A program made the translations under genes and the position numbers. DNA of 64,000 bases, from the NCBI RefSeq assembly GCF_014196805.1, contig NZ_JACIEI010000008.1, forward strand, positions 1 through 64,000. The letters are read 5' to 3'. Under the pieces are notes generated by a model that had not been told where the DNA came from, ran no database searches, and worked only from the letters and a program-made list of their open reading frames with translations. The stretch is from Sulfitobacter undariae (GTDB lineage: Bacteria > Pseudomonadota > Alphaproteobacteria > Rhodobacterales > Rhodobacteraceae). Positions 1-8,653 of the stretch are shown piece after piece; within the stretch, counting starts at the first letter, position 1, and each line of letters begins with the position of its first letter.

Positions 1-294
1 TGACAAACACGATGGCCGCGACCTCGGAGAGAACCATGACCCCGAACGGACAGATCGCAATCCCGCTTGACAAGGCCGCAAACAGAGAACCGTTTGTCCG
101 GACAGTTGCGTGAATGAAACACCATCGCGATACCCGAGATCACGTAGTGACGTGTTCCGGATCAACGCCTCTTGCGTTGCAATGGACGTGGCAGCTGATG
201 GCGTATAGCCGTCCGTGACCGCAGGTGCGGTTTGGGCATGCGCAGTGAAGGCGAACGCACCAATGGAAGCTGTTAATATCAAGACGTTTTTCAT
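1..294 (-). CDS. 5' part of a secreted BcsB-like protein, cut by window edge, possibly frameshifted
   Basis: The frame opens with ATG at 294, five bases after the Hpt stop, and stays open to base 1 (98 codons). Residues 1-20 form a signal peptide ending in Ala-His-Ala. Residues near 52-66 (LRDLGYRDGVSFTQLSG) resemble the first domain of BcsB, the periplasmic cellulose-synthase partner. After that point the frame turns Ser/Arg/Cys/Pro-rich, while a shift of one base near 85-105 gives a more protein-like hydrophobic reading. The gene may therefore be broken, or the family call may be wrong. The assignment rests on one short motif. Confidence 0.4.
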   Translation of the reverse strand, partial: MKNVLILTASIGAFAFTAHAQTAPAVTDGYTPSAATSIATQEALIRNTSLRDLGYRDGVSFTQLSGQTVLCLRPCQAGLRSVRSGSWFSPRSRPSCLS

Positions 295-299
295 AAGGG

Positions 300-656
300 T
301 TAATACTGCTCTTCCAATTGGGTCGCTATGGACCGAGTTTGCTCAACAATTGTTTCTATTTCTTTTATTTCGGTATCTGACAAAGGTTGTCTGGCAGCAT
401 CCACACGTTCGGCTATCGCCAAGCCTTTGCGTATCGAGCTCTCAATCCCTTCCAGCTCCAACATGGCGGAATTTCCAGCCATATCGTGTAGTAGGCGGTG
501 TATGTGCCGTGTTTGTGTTTCGCCAGAATCCGGCTGAGGCGTTGATCTCATCGCCTCCAGAATGGCATCCAAACGTCCGTTCAAGCTGTGCACAAAGCGC
601 CTGCGCGTCTGCGCGACTTTGTCATCGTATGTGGGGTTTTCAGGCAGATCGGTCAT
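300..656 (-). CDS. Hpt (histidine phosphotransfer) domain protein
   Basis: This 118-aa cytoplasmic protein carries the Hpt signature around His57 (RLLHDMAGNSAML), where the histidine accepts phosphate from a hybrid kinase or response regulator and passes it on. The rest is helical and Glu/Arg-rich, as expected for the four-helix Hpt bundle. I chose the ATG at 656 because GGAAAAG lies just upstream; a longer frame reaches 734 but its extra residues look non-coding. It ends five bases before the BcsB-like start, so the two are probably cotranscribed. The partner kinase is not in the window. Without a search it could also be a degenerate Hpt module. Confidence 0.65.
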   Translation of the reverse strand: MTDLPENPTYDDKVAQTRRRFVHSLNGRLDAILEAMRSTPQPDSGETQTRHIHRLLHDMAGNSAMLELEGIESSIRKGLAIAERVDAARQPLSDTEIKEIETIVEQTRSIATQLEEQY

Positions 657-1614
657 AGCTTTTCCGTATGGTTGGCAATTGAGTGCAATTTTGCACCAAA
701 CAGTGGTGCCGATATTTTGAACTAACGAAACCAACGTGCTTCTCCAGATGAGGGTTCAGGAGGCGCACTACAAAAAACTACAATACGGGCCAGCTGTAAT
801 GGAAACGGCCAGACCACAAAACAACCCTAGAGGGAAAATATGGCTGAAGCAACTAAACAGCAGATGGGAATTTTGGACAAAACTGTGCTGACATAGGATT
901 GAACGATCGCTGGGGGGGAATGTCGCAAAGTTTTGGATTTCAGTTGCGTTGTTGAGCGTGGCGAGCAAGGTCAGGTACTTTCCCGCAGTTCGCAGCACTC
1001 TCTGGATAAGTGCATCCAGCTAAACAGCTTTCTCAAACTGGCGGAAATTTTGCGACACTAGCCTGTGACATACGTTTGAAAAACATTCGCATTATCGCAC
1101 TCATCAAACATTTCAAGTGCTTGCGGGAAATAAATTCACTGAAGGTTTTTGCGGTTACTTGGTAAAATCAGGCCGAAAGGCACTTCAGCTATCGGGCTTC
1201 CCTATCAGGAGCAGGTCTTATCAGACCATCTATACCTGATAGGGAGAGTGCTACAGTATCTTGGCAATAGGGTGCAATTCCCGACCGTAAATTGGTTTCA
1301 TGACACAAACAACTCATCATATCGCTTCCCGGCTGATACGGACCGCCTGAACTGGCAAAAATCGGTGCATCGACGTGCGCCGAATCCGAAAGACCCGTGA
1401 GAAAGCGATACTTGTGTTTAATTTCCCCAAAGGCCAATCATGCACTAACTTTCAATTTGGACCACTCAAGTGGGGCTGCTCAGTTTTGACTTTGCCGAAA
1501 CTTCGTTCCGTCGAATTTCTTGATGACGATCTCTATCGTGATGTGCGAACTACCGGACATTTCCAGCGAACTGTGTTTGGAGATTTGAAGACGAACGGTG
1601 TGAAAGTCTGGGTT
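657..1614. other. Gene-poor stretch with one nested inverted repeat
   Basis: I see no credible gene here. Short open frames on both strands lack family resemblance and have atypical composition. The one structured element is the inverted repeat at 1200-1244. The block lies between the Hpt gene and a decayed transposase, so it is probably eroded accessory DNA. Confidence 0.5.
1200..1244. repeat. Nested perfect inverted repeat
   Basis: The outer arms CCCTATCAGG (1200-1209) and CCTGATAGGG (1235-1244) pair perfectly. Inside them GGTCT (1214-1218) and AGACC (1223-1227) form a second hairpin with a TATC loop. There is no U-run on either strand, so it does not look like a plain terminator. It could be a transposon end, an operator or a small structured RNA. 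Confidence 0.5.
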
Positions 1615-2126
1615 CATTGGATTTCTTGGACAGAAGACTACCCGCCTCCAGCTTACAATGGACGGTCATGGCGCTTACCTCAAGGCCGTTACAGACGCTT
1701 TCTCAGGCGATGTAGACTACGCGCGATGCTGATTAAGCACTACGGCAATCCTACAGGCACAAAAGACCACGAGCTGAATGCACAAGCGTGACAAAAGAGG
1801 CAATCTTTGGCAACCCGATCATGGAAGATGTTGGCACGTCCCACATTGAACGCCAGAATCTGACAATGCGTATGGGTATGCGCCGTTTTACTCGCCTTAC
1901 GAACGTCTTTTCTAAGAAGGCGGAGAACCACGCATACGCCGTTGCGCTTCATTTCATGCACTACAATTTTGTTCGCACACACAAGACGCTTCGTATGACG
2001 CCAGCAATGGCCGCTGGTTTGGTTGAAAGCCCTTGGGAAGTTGAAGTGGTTGAGGAGGCAGAGGACTCCACACCAAAGAAGCGTGGCCCTTACAAACCGC
2101 GTGCGAAAAAAGATAATTCAAAGTGA
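1615..2126 (+). pseudogene. Remnant of an IS1-type DDE transposase, frameshifted
   Basis: Only the C-terminal part of the transposase remains. One frame reads LQLTMDGHGAYLKAV then DAFSGDVDYA up to about 1725. An extra CG near 1727-1731 shifts the frame to MLIKHYG. A further shift near 1765-1785 leads into a 112-codon frame (1788-2126) with TSHIERQNLTMRMGMRRF, containing the last catalytic Glu, and HKTLRMTPAMAAG. The N-terminal helix-turn-helix and first catalytic Asp are missing. With at least two frameshifts and no N-terminus, it cannot encode an active transposase. No clear terminal inverted repeats were found. Confidence 0.75.
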
Positions 2127-2516
2127 TTCACTACCGTCAGAGGAGGCTTACTATGTAAACCTGAGCGCGCTCGATAAAGTTGCTTGAGAATAACTAAACA
2201 GTCTGCGGTAAAACTGGGGCGGTGCACCCTAAGCATCTATACGCAAGTAACATCCTTTTTGTGAAAACAGAACTTGTTGGGAAAATGACAGTACTTTTCG
2301 GGTAGGTTCCATTTTCACACGTTGAAAAGCTACAAGAAAGCTCTCTTCCTGTTCGCCTGTTTTCCAAAAGTCTGGGTTTTTAGGGAAAACGTCAACGTTT
2401 CATAAAACTGTGACAGTCGGACGTTAAAAGGTCCACTACCGCTTGTTTTTGACCATCTTGTGGTGAATCCGAGCATTTAGAATACCATCACAGACTCAAA
2501 TAGGAAAATGTTGACG
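2127..2516. promoter_or_regulatory. Upstream region of the ABC importer with a LacI-type palindrome
   Basis: About 390 bases carry no gene. The palindrome AAACGT-CA-ACGTTT at 2387-2400 has the A/T-flanked CG half-sites typical of LacI/GalR operators and lies about 117 bases before the importer start. At 2141-2158 a perfect AGGAGG is followed by ATG and at once TAA. No regulator gene is adjacent, so the operator call is an inference. Confidence 0.3.
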
Positions 2517-3821
2517 ATGAAATTCTCAAAATCCAGCCTCACCCGCCGCAGATTGCTCGCTTCAGGTATGGCAGCGCCTTTCGTAAGTGCGATACCGGGT
2601 CTTCTCACGCCAGCACGCGCGAGTGAAACAACCAAGATCCAGTTTATGTATCCGGTAGGCGCGTCTGGTGACATCAACACCATCATTTCCGGAATGATCA
2701 CGGAATTTAACGAAACCCATGACGGTGTTGAAGTCGAAGCGATCTATTCAGGGTCATATGATAACACCGAGCAAAAAGTGATTACATCTCTTGGTGTGGG
2801 AGAACCGCCGTCATTGTGGTTGCCGATCAATTCTGCGCTGCAAACCTTTCTTGGGCTTGATGCGATTGAGGATCTCACCGAACAAGCGAAATCCGACGAT
2901 ATTTATGATGACTTTATCAGCGGCTTCATTGACACAACCGTGTCGGAAGATCGCCTTTACGGGCTTTCTTTCCAAGCGTCGACGCCCGTTCTTTATTACA
3001 ATAAAGACGCCTTCGCAGAGCGTGGCATTGAAAACGCGCCAGTCACTTGGGACGATTTGCTAGAAACTGCAAAAGCTCTGACTATCCGTGATGGTGACGC
3101 GCTTAAACGTTGGGGCCTGATCATCGGTGGCGGCTGGCATGACTGGATGTTCGAAGCTTATTGCCGTCAAAACGGTCTTGTGCCATGGGAAAAGGACAAG
3201 GTTCTGTGGGATCGTCCAGAAGCAGTTGAAGCACTGAATTTCTGGAAAACGATGGTTGATGCGGGCTGTATGCCAAAAGCGTCAACATGGCAGGGGGCAG
3301 CAAACGACTTTATGGCGGGCACGACCGCGATGCTGTACCACTCAACCGGCTCGTTGACGAACCTGCGCAAGTCCTCTCCGTTTGAGGTTGGCGTGGCTTT
3401 CATGCCCAAGAAAAAGACATTCGGTGCAGCCCAAGGCGGTGGTCCGATCATGATCGCCAAGAAACAGTCAGACGCTAAAAAAGAGGCCGCTTGGACCTTT
3501 GCGCGCTGGATGACCAACACGCAAAACCAAGCTGCGTGGGGCGAAGCCACCGGTTATCTTGCCGTGCGCAAATCGTCATGGGAGCAACCAGAGATGCAAG
3601 CCTATCTTAAAGAAGTGCCACAAGCCAAAGTCGCACTGGATCAGGCCGCCTACTCGGGCGCATTTCTTCAGGTTCCTGCCTATTCCCGTGCCCGCGATGT
3701 GTTGAAAAGCGCGATCGACCGGACGTTGGAGGGTGAAGTTGCCGCTGAAGCCGCTTTGACTGACGCGACAGCAGAAGTGAACCGCGAGATCACGCGCGTT
3801 CTGCGCCGCCAGAAAGGCTAA
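2517..3821 (+). CDS. ABC transporter solute-binding protein, family 1 (UgpB/sugar type)
   Basis: This 434-aa periplasmic protein captures the solute for the importer encoded downstream. The N-terminus has a twin-arginine-like signal (LTRRRLLASG) followed by a hydrophobic stretch and a cleavage region near PARA. The body has the family-1 binding-protein pattern, including LYYNKDAF around residue 165 and the PEAVEALNFWKTMVDAG segment. I prefer ATG at 2517 over ATG at 2508 because AGGA (2502-2505) is 11 bases from the former but only 2 from the latter. Gene order matches ugpBAEC. The substrate may be glycerol-3-phosphate or another polyol or sugar; the sequence alone does not decide. Confidence 0.85.
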   Translation: MKFSKSSLTRRRLLASGMAAPFVSAIPGLLTPARASETTKIQFMYPVGASGDINTIISGMITEFNETHDGVEVEAIYSGSYDNTEQKVITSLGVGEPPSLWLPINSALQTFLGLDAIEDLTEQAKSDDIYDDFISGFIDTTVSEDRLYGLSFQASTPVLYYNKDAFAERGIENAPVTWDDLLETAKALTIRDGDALKRWGLIIGGGWHDWMFEAYCRQNGLVPWEKDKVLWDRPEAVEALNFWKTMVDAGCMPKASTWQGAANDFMAGTTAMLYHSTGSLTNLRKSSPFEVGVAFMPKKKTFGAAQGGGPIMIAKKQSDAKKEAAWTFARWMTNTQNQAAWGEATGYLAVRKSSWEQPEMQAYLKEVPQAKVALDQAAYSGAFLQVPAYSRARDVLKSAIDRTLEGEVAAEAALTDATAEVNREITRVLRRQKG

Positions 3822-3834
3822 CCAACGCAATATT

Positions 3835-3869
3835 GAATGACGCGGCGACTTTGCCGCGTCATTCTTTTT
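3835..3869 (+). terminator. Intrinsic terminator/attenuator between binding protein and permease genes
   Basis: A perfect 12-bp stem (GAATGACGCGGC, 3835-3846, with its complement at 3853-3864) encloses a 6-base loop and is followed by five T. It sits between the binding-protein gene and the first permease. Partial termination there would give more binding protein than membrane components. Confidence 0.85.
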
Positions 3870-3882
3870 AAGAAGGCTTCCC

Positions 3883-4785
3883 ATGTCCAAGACCTTTGCC
3901 CGGGCACGTAGAAACGAGATGTTTCTGGCGTATGCCTTTCTGCTTCCTTCGCTCGTGTTTCTTGCGACCTTTACCTATTGGCCGATCCTGCGTTCTATCT
4001 GGTTCAGCTTGCATGACGTGATGTTGGGCGATCCGGAAATCTATTGGCTTGGGCTTGAAAATTACACCCGCTTGCTTGACGATCGATTGTTCTGGAAAGT
4101 GCTTGGAAATACGGCTTTCTATACGTTAACGACAATTCCGATTTCGATAGTCGTGGCTTTGCTTTTGGCTGTGGCGATGGATAGCAAACTGCGCGGCATG
4201 GCGATTTACCGTTCGGCCTTTTTCTATCCTGTGATGATACCTTCTGTAGCCGCTGGAATGGTTTGGGTTTTTCTTTATGCCCCAAGCTATGGACCCGTGA
4301 ACGAGGCGCTGACAACTGTGGGCTTGCCGCGTCTGGATTGGCTCTATGACAGCGATTGGGCAATGCCTGCGCTTGTGATTATGAGCGTGTGGAAATACTC
4401 GGGCTATTTCATGCTCATTCTACTCGCGGCGTTAAAGCTGGTGCCTTCCGATCTATACGAAGCGGCCAGACTTGATGGTGTCAACGCATGGCATCGCCTG
4501 ATTCATATAACGATCCCGTTGGTATCACCCACGCTTTATTTTGTGATCATCATCGGAACGCTGCACAGCTATCAGGTCTTTGACTACGTCTATATCATGA
4601 CACAGGGCGGCCCCGCCGATAGCACCAACGTGTTGACCTTTTACATATATCAAACGGGATTCCAGTATCAGGATATCGGGTACGCTTCGGCACTCGCCAA
4701 TGCGTTGCTTTTCTTTGTTCTGGGCCTGATCGGCCTTGTGGCAGTGACTTTGGGCCGCAAGGTTCACTACCTCGGAGAGCGTTGA
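3883..4785 (+). CDS. ABC transporter permease, MalF/UgpA type
   Basis: This 300-aa inner-membrane protein forms one half of the translocation channel. It has about six membrane segments and the ATPase-contact EAA loop (EAARLDGVNAWHRLIHITIP). The start is supported by AGAAGG six bases upstream. It follows a terminator-like hairpin, and its TGA stop overlaps the ATG of the second permease (TGATG). Length and order match UgpA-class permeases. The substrate is that of the associated binding protein and remains unassigned. Confidence 0.88.
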   Translation: MSKTFARARRNEMFLAYAFLLPSLVFLATFTYWPILRSIWFSLHDVMLGDPEIYWLGLENYTRLLDDRLFWKVLGNTAFYTLTTIPISIVVALLLAVAMDSKLRGMAIYRSAFFYPVMIPSVAAGMVWVFLYAPSYGPVNEALTTVGLPRLDWLYDSDWAMPALVIMSVWKYSGYFMLILLAALKLVPSDLYEAARLDGVNAWHRLIHITIPLVSPTLYFVIIIGTLHSYQVFDYVYIMTQGGPADSTNVLTFYIYQTGFQYQDIGYASALANALLFFVLGLIGLVAVTLGRKVHYLGER

Positions 4786-5657
4786 TGACCACTACAACCC
4801 AAACCGAACTTCCCAACTCGCCCAAGCGTTTCAACTGGCCGCGATTTCTACGGGATCATTGGTTGCATGTTGTCATGATACCTTTGGCAGCGCTTTGGCT
4901 TAGCCCGATGATCTGGATTCTATTGACCTCGCTAAAGACCGACGTCGAGGTTTTCGATCAGAGCGCGGGTTTCCTGCCTGAAAAGTTGAACTTTTCAAAC
5001 TATCCCAGCACCTTGTCGGTAGCCCCTTTTGGAACCTATCTAATCAATTCCATCATCGTCACGGGCAGTATTCTGGCGGGTCAGTTGGTCACGATAACGC
5101 TGGCGGCATATGCCTTTGCGCGGATGACTTTTCCGTTCAAGAACCTGCTGTTCACGCTGTTCTTGTTGCAGGTGATGTTCCCGATTTATGCAATTTTCCT
5201 GACCAATTTTGTGACTTTGCAAGAGATGGGCCTGCTTAACACGCTGTCGGCCATGATCGTGCCGTTCATTGCATCGGGGTACGGCACATTTATGCTGCGC
5301 CAGAGTTTTCGGCAGGTGCCTTCCGAACTTTCGGATGCCGCGCGGCTGGATGGTTGCAACCATCTGGAAATTTTATGGCACGTGTTCCTGCCGCTTGTAA
5401 AACCGACGCTGATTGCCTTTGCTATCATCTCGGTGGTGACCCATTGGAACGATTATATGTGGCCGCTTCTTGTGACCAATTCCGAGAATGTTCGTACTTT
5501 ACCGATTGGATTGGGGCTTTTGGCCAAAGCGGATAGCGGGGCTGACTGGCCACGACTGATGGCGGGAACCACTCTTGTCGTATCGCCGTTGCTGCTGCTC
5601 TTTATGATCTTCCAGCGCCGTTTCATCGACAGCTTCATGCATACCGGCGTCAAGTAG
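4785..5657 (+). CDS. ABC transporter permease, MalG/UgpE type
   Basis: This 290-aa permease is the second channel subunit. It has about six membrane segments and the EAA-type loop DAARLDGCNHLEILWHVFLP near residue 190. It starts at the ATG that overlaps the upstream stop, with GGAGAG shortly before; a TTG three bases earlier is less likely. It is followed after 22 bases by the ATPase gene. Translational coupling to the first permease fits equal subunit stoichiometry. Confidence 0.88.
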   Translation: MTTTTQTELPNSPKRFNWPRFLRDHWLHVVMIPLAALWLSPMIWILLTSLKTDVEVFDQSAGFLPEKLNFSNYPSTLSVAPFGTYLINSIIVTGSILAGQLVTITLAAYAFARMTFPFKNLLFTLFLLQVMFPIYAIFLTNFVTLQEMGLLNTLSAMIVPFIASGYGTFMLRQSFRQVPSELSDAARLDGCNHLEILWHVFLPLVKPTLIAFAIISVVTHWNDYMWPLLVTNSENVRTLPIGLGLLAKADSGADWPRLMAGTTLVVSPLLLLFMIFQRRFIDSFMHTGVK

Positions 5658-5679
5658 CGCCACCTACCGGAGACCCAAA

Positions 5680-6741
5680 ATGGCGACCGTTCAACTCACG
5701 AACATCTGCAAATCCTACGGCAAAAGCAAAACCGTTCACAACATCAACCTGACGATCGAAGATCGCGAGTTCATGGTCATGGTGGGCCCTTCGGGTTGTG
5801 GTAAATCCACGACCTTGCGCATGATCGCGGGGCTCGAAGATATCACCTCGGGTCAGTTATTGATCGACGGTCAGGATGTCACGGACACTCAACCGCAAAA
5901 GCGGGACATCGCAATGGTGTTTCAAAGCTATGCCCTTTACCCGCACATGACTGCCTATCGCAATATGGCGTTTGGTCTGCTGAAAACCACGCGTCTGTCC
6001 AAGTCCGAGGTTGATACCCGTATCCGTGACGCAGCCGAGATTTTGAGTATCACTGACCTGCTGGATCGCCGCCCCAAGGAACTATCGGGGGGCGAGCGCC
6101 AACGTGTCGCCATTGGGCGTGCCTTGGTGCGCAAGCCCAAGGTGTTCCTTTTTGACGAGCCGTTGTCGAATTTGGATGCCAAGCTGCGTAGTCGCATGCG
6201 GGGTGAGCTAAAACGGCTTCATAACGAATTGGGGTTAACGGTCATTTATGTCACCCACGACCAGATCGAAGCGATGACGCTTGGTACGCGCGTCGCGATG
6301 CTGTCAAAGGGCGCGTTACAACAAGTGGGCGCACCGATGGATATCTATATGAACCCCATCAACACCTTCGTGGCGACCTTTATAGGCAGCCCTGAGATGG
6401 CCTTGATCCCGTGTGGAACAACAAATGGCAGGGTCGGTCACGCCAGTTTTACCCGTGATCTTGATATGGGGGGGGATCTCCCGTCAGATGTGTTCATTGG
6501 AGTTCGTCCAGAAGAGGTGACCCTTTCCAGGAGTGGGATGGCCCGCGGAAGGGTGGAACGCACCGAATTGATCGGTGCTGAGGCCTTGATAGAAGTGGCT
6601 TTGGGGGAAGACCGGATGATTGTGAAATCCCCCGTTTCCGAGGCACCTTCAACCGGAGATGAGGTTGGTCTGGATTTCGATCTTGACCGGTTGCGGTTGT
6701 TCAATCGTGGTACCGGTCATGCAATCAGGACTGAACGCTGA
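5680..6741 (+). CDS. ugpC: ABC transporter ATP-binding protein, UgpC/MalK type
   Basis: This 353-aa cytoplasmic ATPase powers the importer. It has Walker A GPSGCGKST near residue 37, the signature LSGGERQRVAIGRAL near 134, Walker B VFLFDEPLSNLD and the H-loop VTHDQIEAM, followed by a C-terminal TOBE-type domain (from about residue 240) typical of the MalK/UgpC group. CCGGAG upstream serves as ribosome binding site. The UgpC name reflects the subfamily; the same ATPase class serves many sugar and polyol importers. Confidence 0.88.
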   Translation: MATVQLTNICKSYGKSKTVHNINLTIEDREFMVMVGPSGCGKSTTLRMIAGLEDITSGQLLIDGQDVTDTQPQKRDIAMVFQSYALYPHMTAYRNMAFGLLKTTRLSKSEVDTRIRDAAEILSITDLLDRRPKELSGGERQRVAIGRALVRKPKVFLFDEPLSNLDAKLRSRMRGELKRLHNELGLTVIYVTHDQIEAMTLGTRVAMLSKGALQQVGAPMDIYMNPINTFVATFIGSPEMALIPCGTTNGRVGHASFTRDLDMGGDLPSDVFIGVRPEEVTLSRSGMARGRVERTELIGAEALIEVALGEDRMIVKSPVSEAPSTGDEVGLDFDLDRLRLFNRGTGHAIRTER

Positions 6742-7090
6742 TCTGCGTACTGTTAATGGGTCAGCACGTTTGTAGCGGTAAGTTGCGACAAGGCATTACC
6801 AAGTAGACATGTTACACGGACCGTCTTGGCCTCGGGCGCCCAACCGAAGATGGACTTCAGGCGCATGTTGGCGAGAGGGCGGCCCCGCCGAAGATCTTTT
6901 GGCCGGTACTGTCCACCACCAGAAGCATCGGAGTGCGACCATTCGGTCTCAGACCGGTCTAAATGGCGGTATCACTGAATTGTTGACCGGCCTCACTTAC
7001 CACTTGCCGGATGTGTTCAAGCCGCGACAGCTCCACTTGGAAATTTTCTGCATTCAAGAGCAGGGGCATCCGAGTACTGGCTACGTCCGA
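6742..7090. other. Gene-free stretch with possible transposase debris
   Basis: No intact gene is visible in these 349 bases. On the minus strand near 6880-6945 a short frame reads NGRTPMLLVVDSTGQKIFG, which recalls the LVVDSTGLK segment of IS5-type transposases, but the surrounding frame does not continue the match. This is probably insertion-sequence debris downstream of the importer operon. Confidence 0.3.
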
Positions 7091-8557
7091 CTATGCTGCT
7101 GGTGCCGCCATGATCGGCTTGAAAATGGCTGTAGAGTGGTCACAAGAATAGTCAGCAACATGATTTGCGGCACTATCGGCAAGTTCAAGCACGGCGGCGA
7201 TGATGGTATCGACCTCGGCGTCGGTTGCGAGAAAACTGAAGTTCAGGCGGGTAAAACCCGGCTTATCAACCTCGCTTCCTGATAGGATTTGGCGTCGCAT
7301 TTCTTGCGATGTTTCTTGGTCAATGCCAAGCACCCGATGCACATAGGGGCCGGCACAGGCACAACCGCCTCGTGCCTGAACGCCAAAGTAATCTGACAAA
7401 AGGCGTGTGACCAATTGCTGATGCACATAACCACCTTTGCCGTTGCGCAACCGAAGTGAAAAGATCGGCAGCCTTTCGCAGTGGGTGTTTCCTAGGATTT
7501 CTATGTTGGGGTGGGCGCGCCATGCCCGCATCCCTCGGTTTAGGGTTTCGCGGTTGCGATTGTTGATAAAGTCCTGAGTGATAACTGCCTTTACAATAAA
7601 GCATAGCGCTGCACGGATGTCGCCTATGACATTTGGCGTGCCAGCTTCTTCGCGGGCTTCGACGTTGCCCGAATAGTCATGCGACGCGGGAGAAACAAAG
7701 CGCACAGTCCCGCCGCCAGGCAACGTAGGTTTGTCTGAGCGCACCGCGTCATGGCGCAACAGTAAGACGCCGGAGGCTTGCGGCCCTCCCACAAATTTAT
7801 GGGGCGATAAGACGACGGCATCAATTAGCGCATCCTTTGCGGGGCATAAATCAATCGGTAGATATGGGGCACCACCAGCAAAGTCCCATACCACCGCCGC
7901 ACCAGCGGCTTTTAGCATGCGGGTGACTGCGGTGACGTCCGTCACAATGCCTGTCACATTGGAAGCCGCCGAGAAGGATCCGATAATGGGGCGGCCTTTT
8001 ACGCGGGCCAATGTATCTGCAAGAACCGTCATGCACGGCCCACCTGTGGTGGCCTCAGGAACTTCGATGACTTCCGCACCGCTTTCGCGCCATGGCAGAA
8101 TGTTGGAATGGTGTTCATAAGGTCCAATCAACACGACGGGTGATTGACCCTGCGCCACCATTTCGGGCAAACCTAAAAGGTGGACCAGCCGGTTAATTCC
8201 AGCGGTCGCGCCCGAGCCGGTGAAAATCACGGCATGGTCCTTGTTCGCGTTAACTTCGCTGCGGATCACATCCCTCGCTTCACGGCGCAAACGGGTCATA
8301 AACCCACCAACATAAGATGCCTCGGTGTGGCTGTTGGCGTAAAAGGGCAGCAATTCCGTAAGAACAAACTCTTCGATCTGGCGAAGCGCACGACCAGAAG
8401 CAACGTAGTCTGCATAAAGCAGCTTTTTCGCGCCAAACGGCCCGTCTATGGTTGCGTCATGGCCGATTAAGCCATCGGTTAAATCTTCCACAACTGAAGC
8501 TGACAGTAATTGCTTGCGAAAACGGTCGAACAGGCTTTGGTCTGTAGGTGTGGTCAT
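7091..8557 (-). CDS. Class V aminotransferase (PLP-dependent, cysteine desulfurase-like fold)
   Basis: This 488-aa cytoplasmic enzyme belongs to the fold-type I PLP family that includes cysteine desulfurases and isopenicillin-N epimerase-like proteins. The PLP lysine is in LSPHKFVGGPQASG, the cofactor-binding Asp in VVWDFAGGAPY, and HHSNILPWRESGAEV is the typical class V segment. A Cys-rich motif GGCACAGPYVH lies near residue 400, where desulfurases have their loop. The substrate is unknown. AAGGACC lies upstream of the ATG. It is transcribed away from an AsnC/Lrp regulator about 100 bases away, which suggests regulation by an amino acid or related effector. Confidence 0.85.
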   Translation of the reverse strand: MTTPTDQSLFDRFRKQLLSASVVEDLTDGLIGHDATIDGPFGAKKLLYADYVASGRALRQIEEFVLTELLPFYANSHTEASYVGGFMTRLRREARDVIRSEVNANKDHAVIFTGSGATAGINRLVHLLGLPEMVAQGQSPVVLIGPYEHHSNILPWRESGAEVIEVPEATTGGPCMTVLADTLARVKGRPIIGSFSAASNVTGIVTDVTAVTRMLKAAGAAVVWDFAGGAPYLPIDLCPAKDALIDAVVLSPHKFVGGPQASGVLLLRHDAVRSDKPTLPGGGTVRFVSPASHDYSGNVEAREEAGTPNVIGDIRAALCFIVKAVITQDFINNRNRETLNRGMRAWRAHPNIEILGNTHCERLPIFSLRLRNGKGGYVHQQLVTRLLSDYFGVQARGGCACAGPYVHRVLGIDQETSQEMRRQILSGSEVDKPGFTRLNFSFLATDAEVDTIIAAVLELADSAANHVADYSCDHSTAIFKPIMAAPAA

Positions 8558-8636
8558 TTTGAACGGGTCCTTCGTGTGCTGTTTGATGTTATAGCCTGTC
8601 AGATGGGTAAAATTTCACTTGATTTTGTCATCTTGC

Positions 8637-8650
8637 ACCCAATATTGGGT
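8637..8650. promoter_or_regulatory. 14-bp perfect palindrome, candidate AsnC/Lrp operator
   Basis: ACCCAATATTGGGT is a perfect palindrome ending three bases before the AsnC-type ATG and within the 96-bp divergent promoter region shared with the aminotransferase. The AT-rich centre with symmetrical arms fits an Lrp/AsnC-type site. Autoregulation is an inference. Confidence 0.5.
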
Positions 8651-8653
8651 CAT

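Noticed and set aside
768..998. Open frame in the gene-poor left region
   Set aside because: No ribosome site, no family resemblance, and the sequence around it is eroded.
6809..7282. 157-codon plus-strand frame
   Set aside because: It runs antisense into the aminotransferase gene and has a Trp/Arg/His-rich composition with no recognisable domain.
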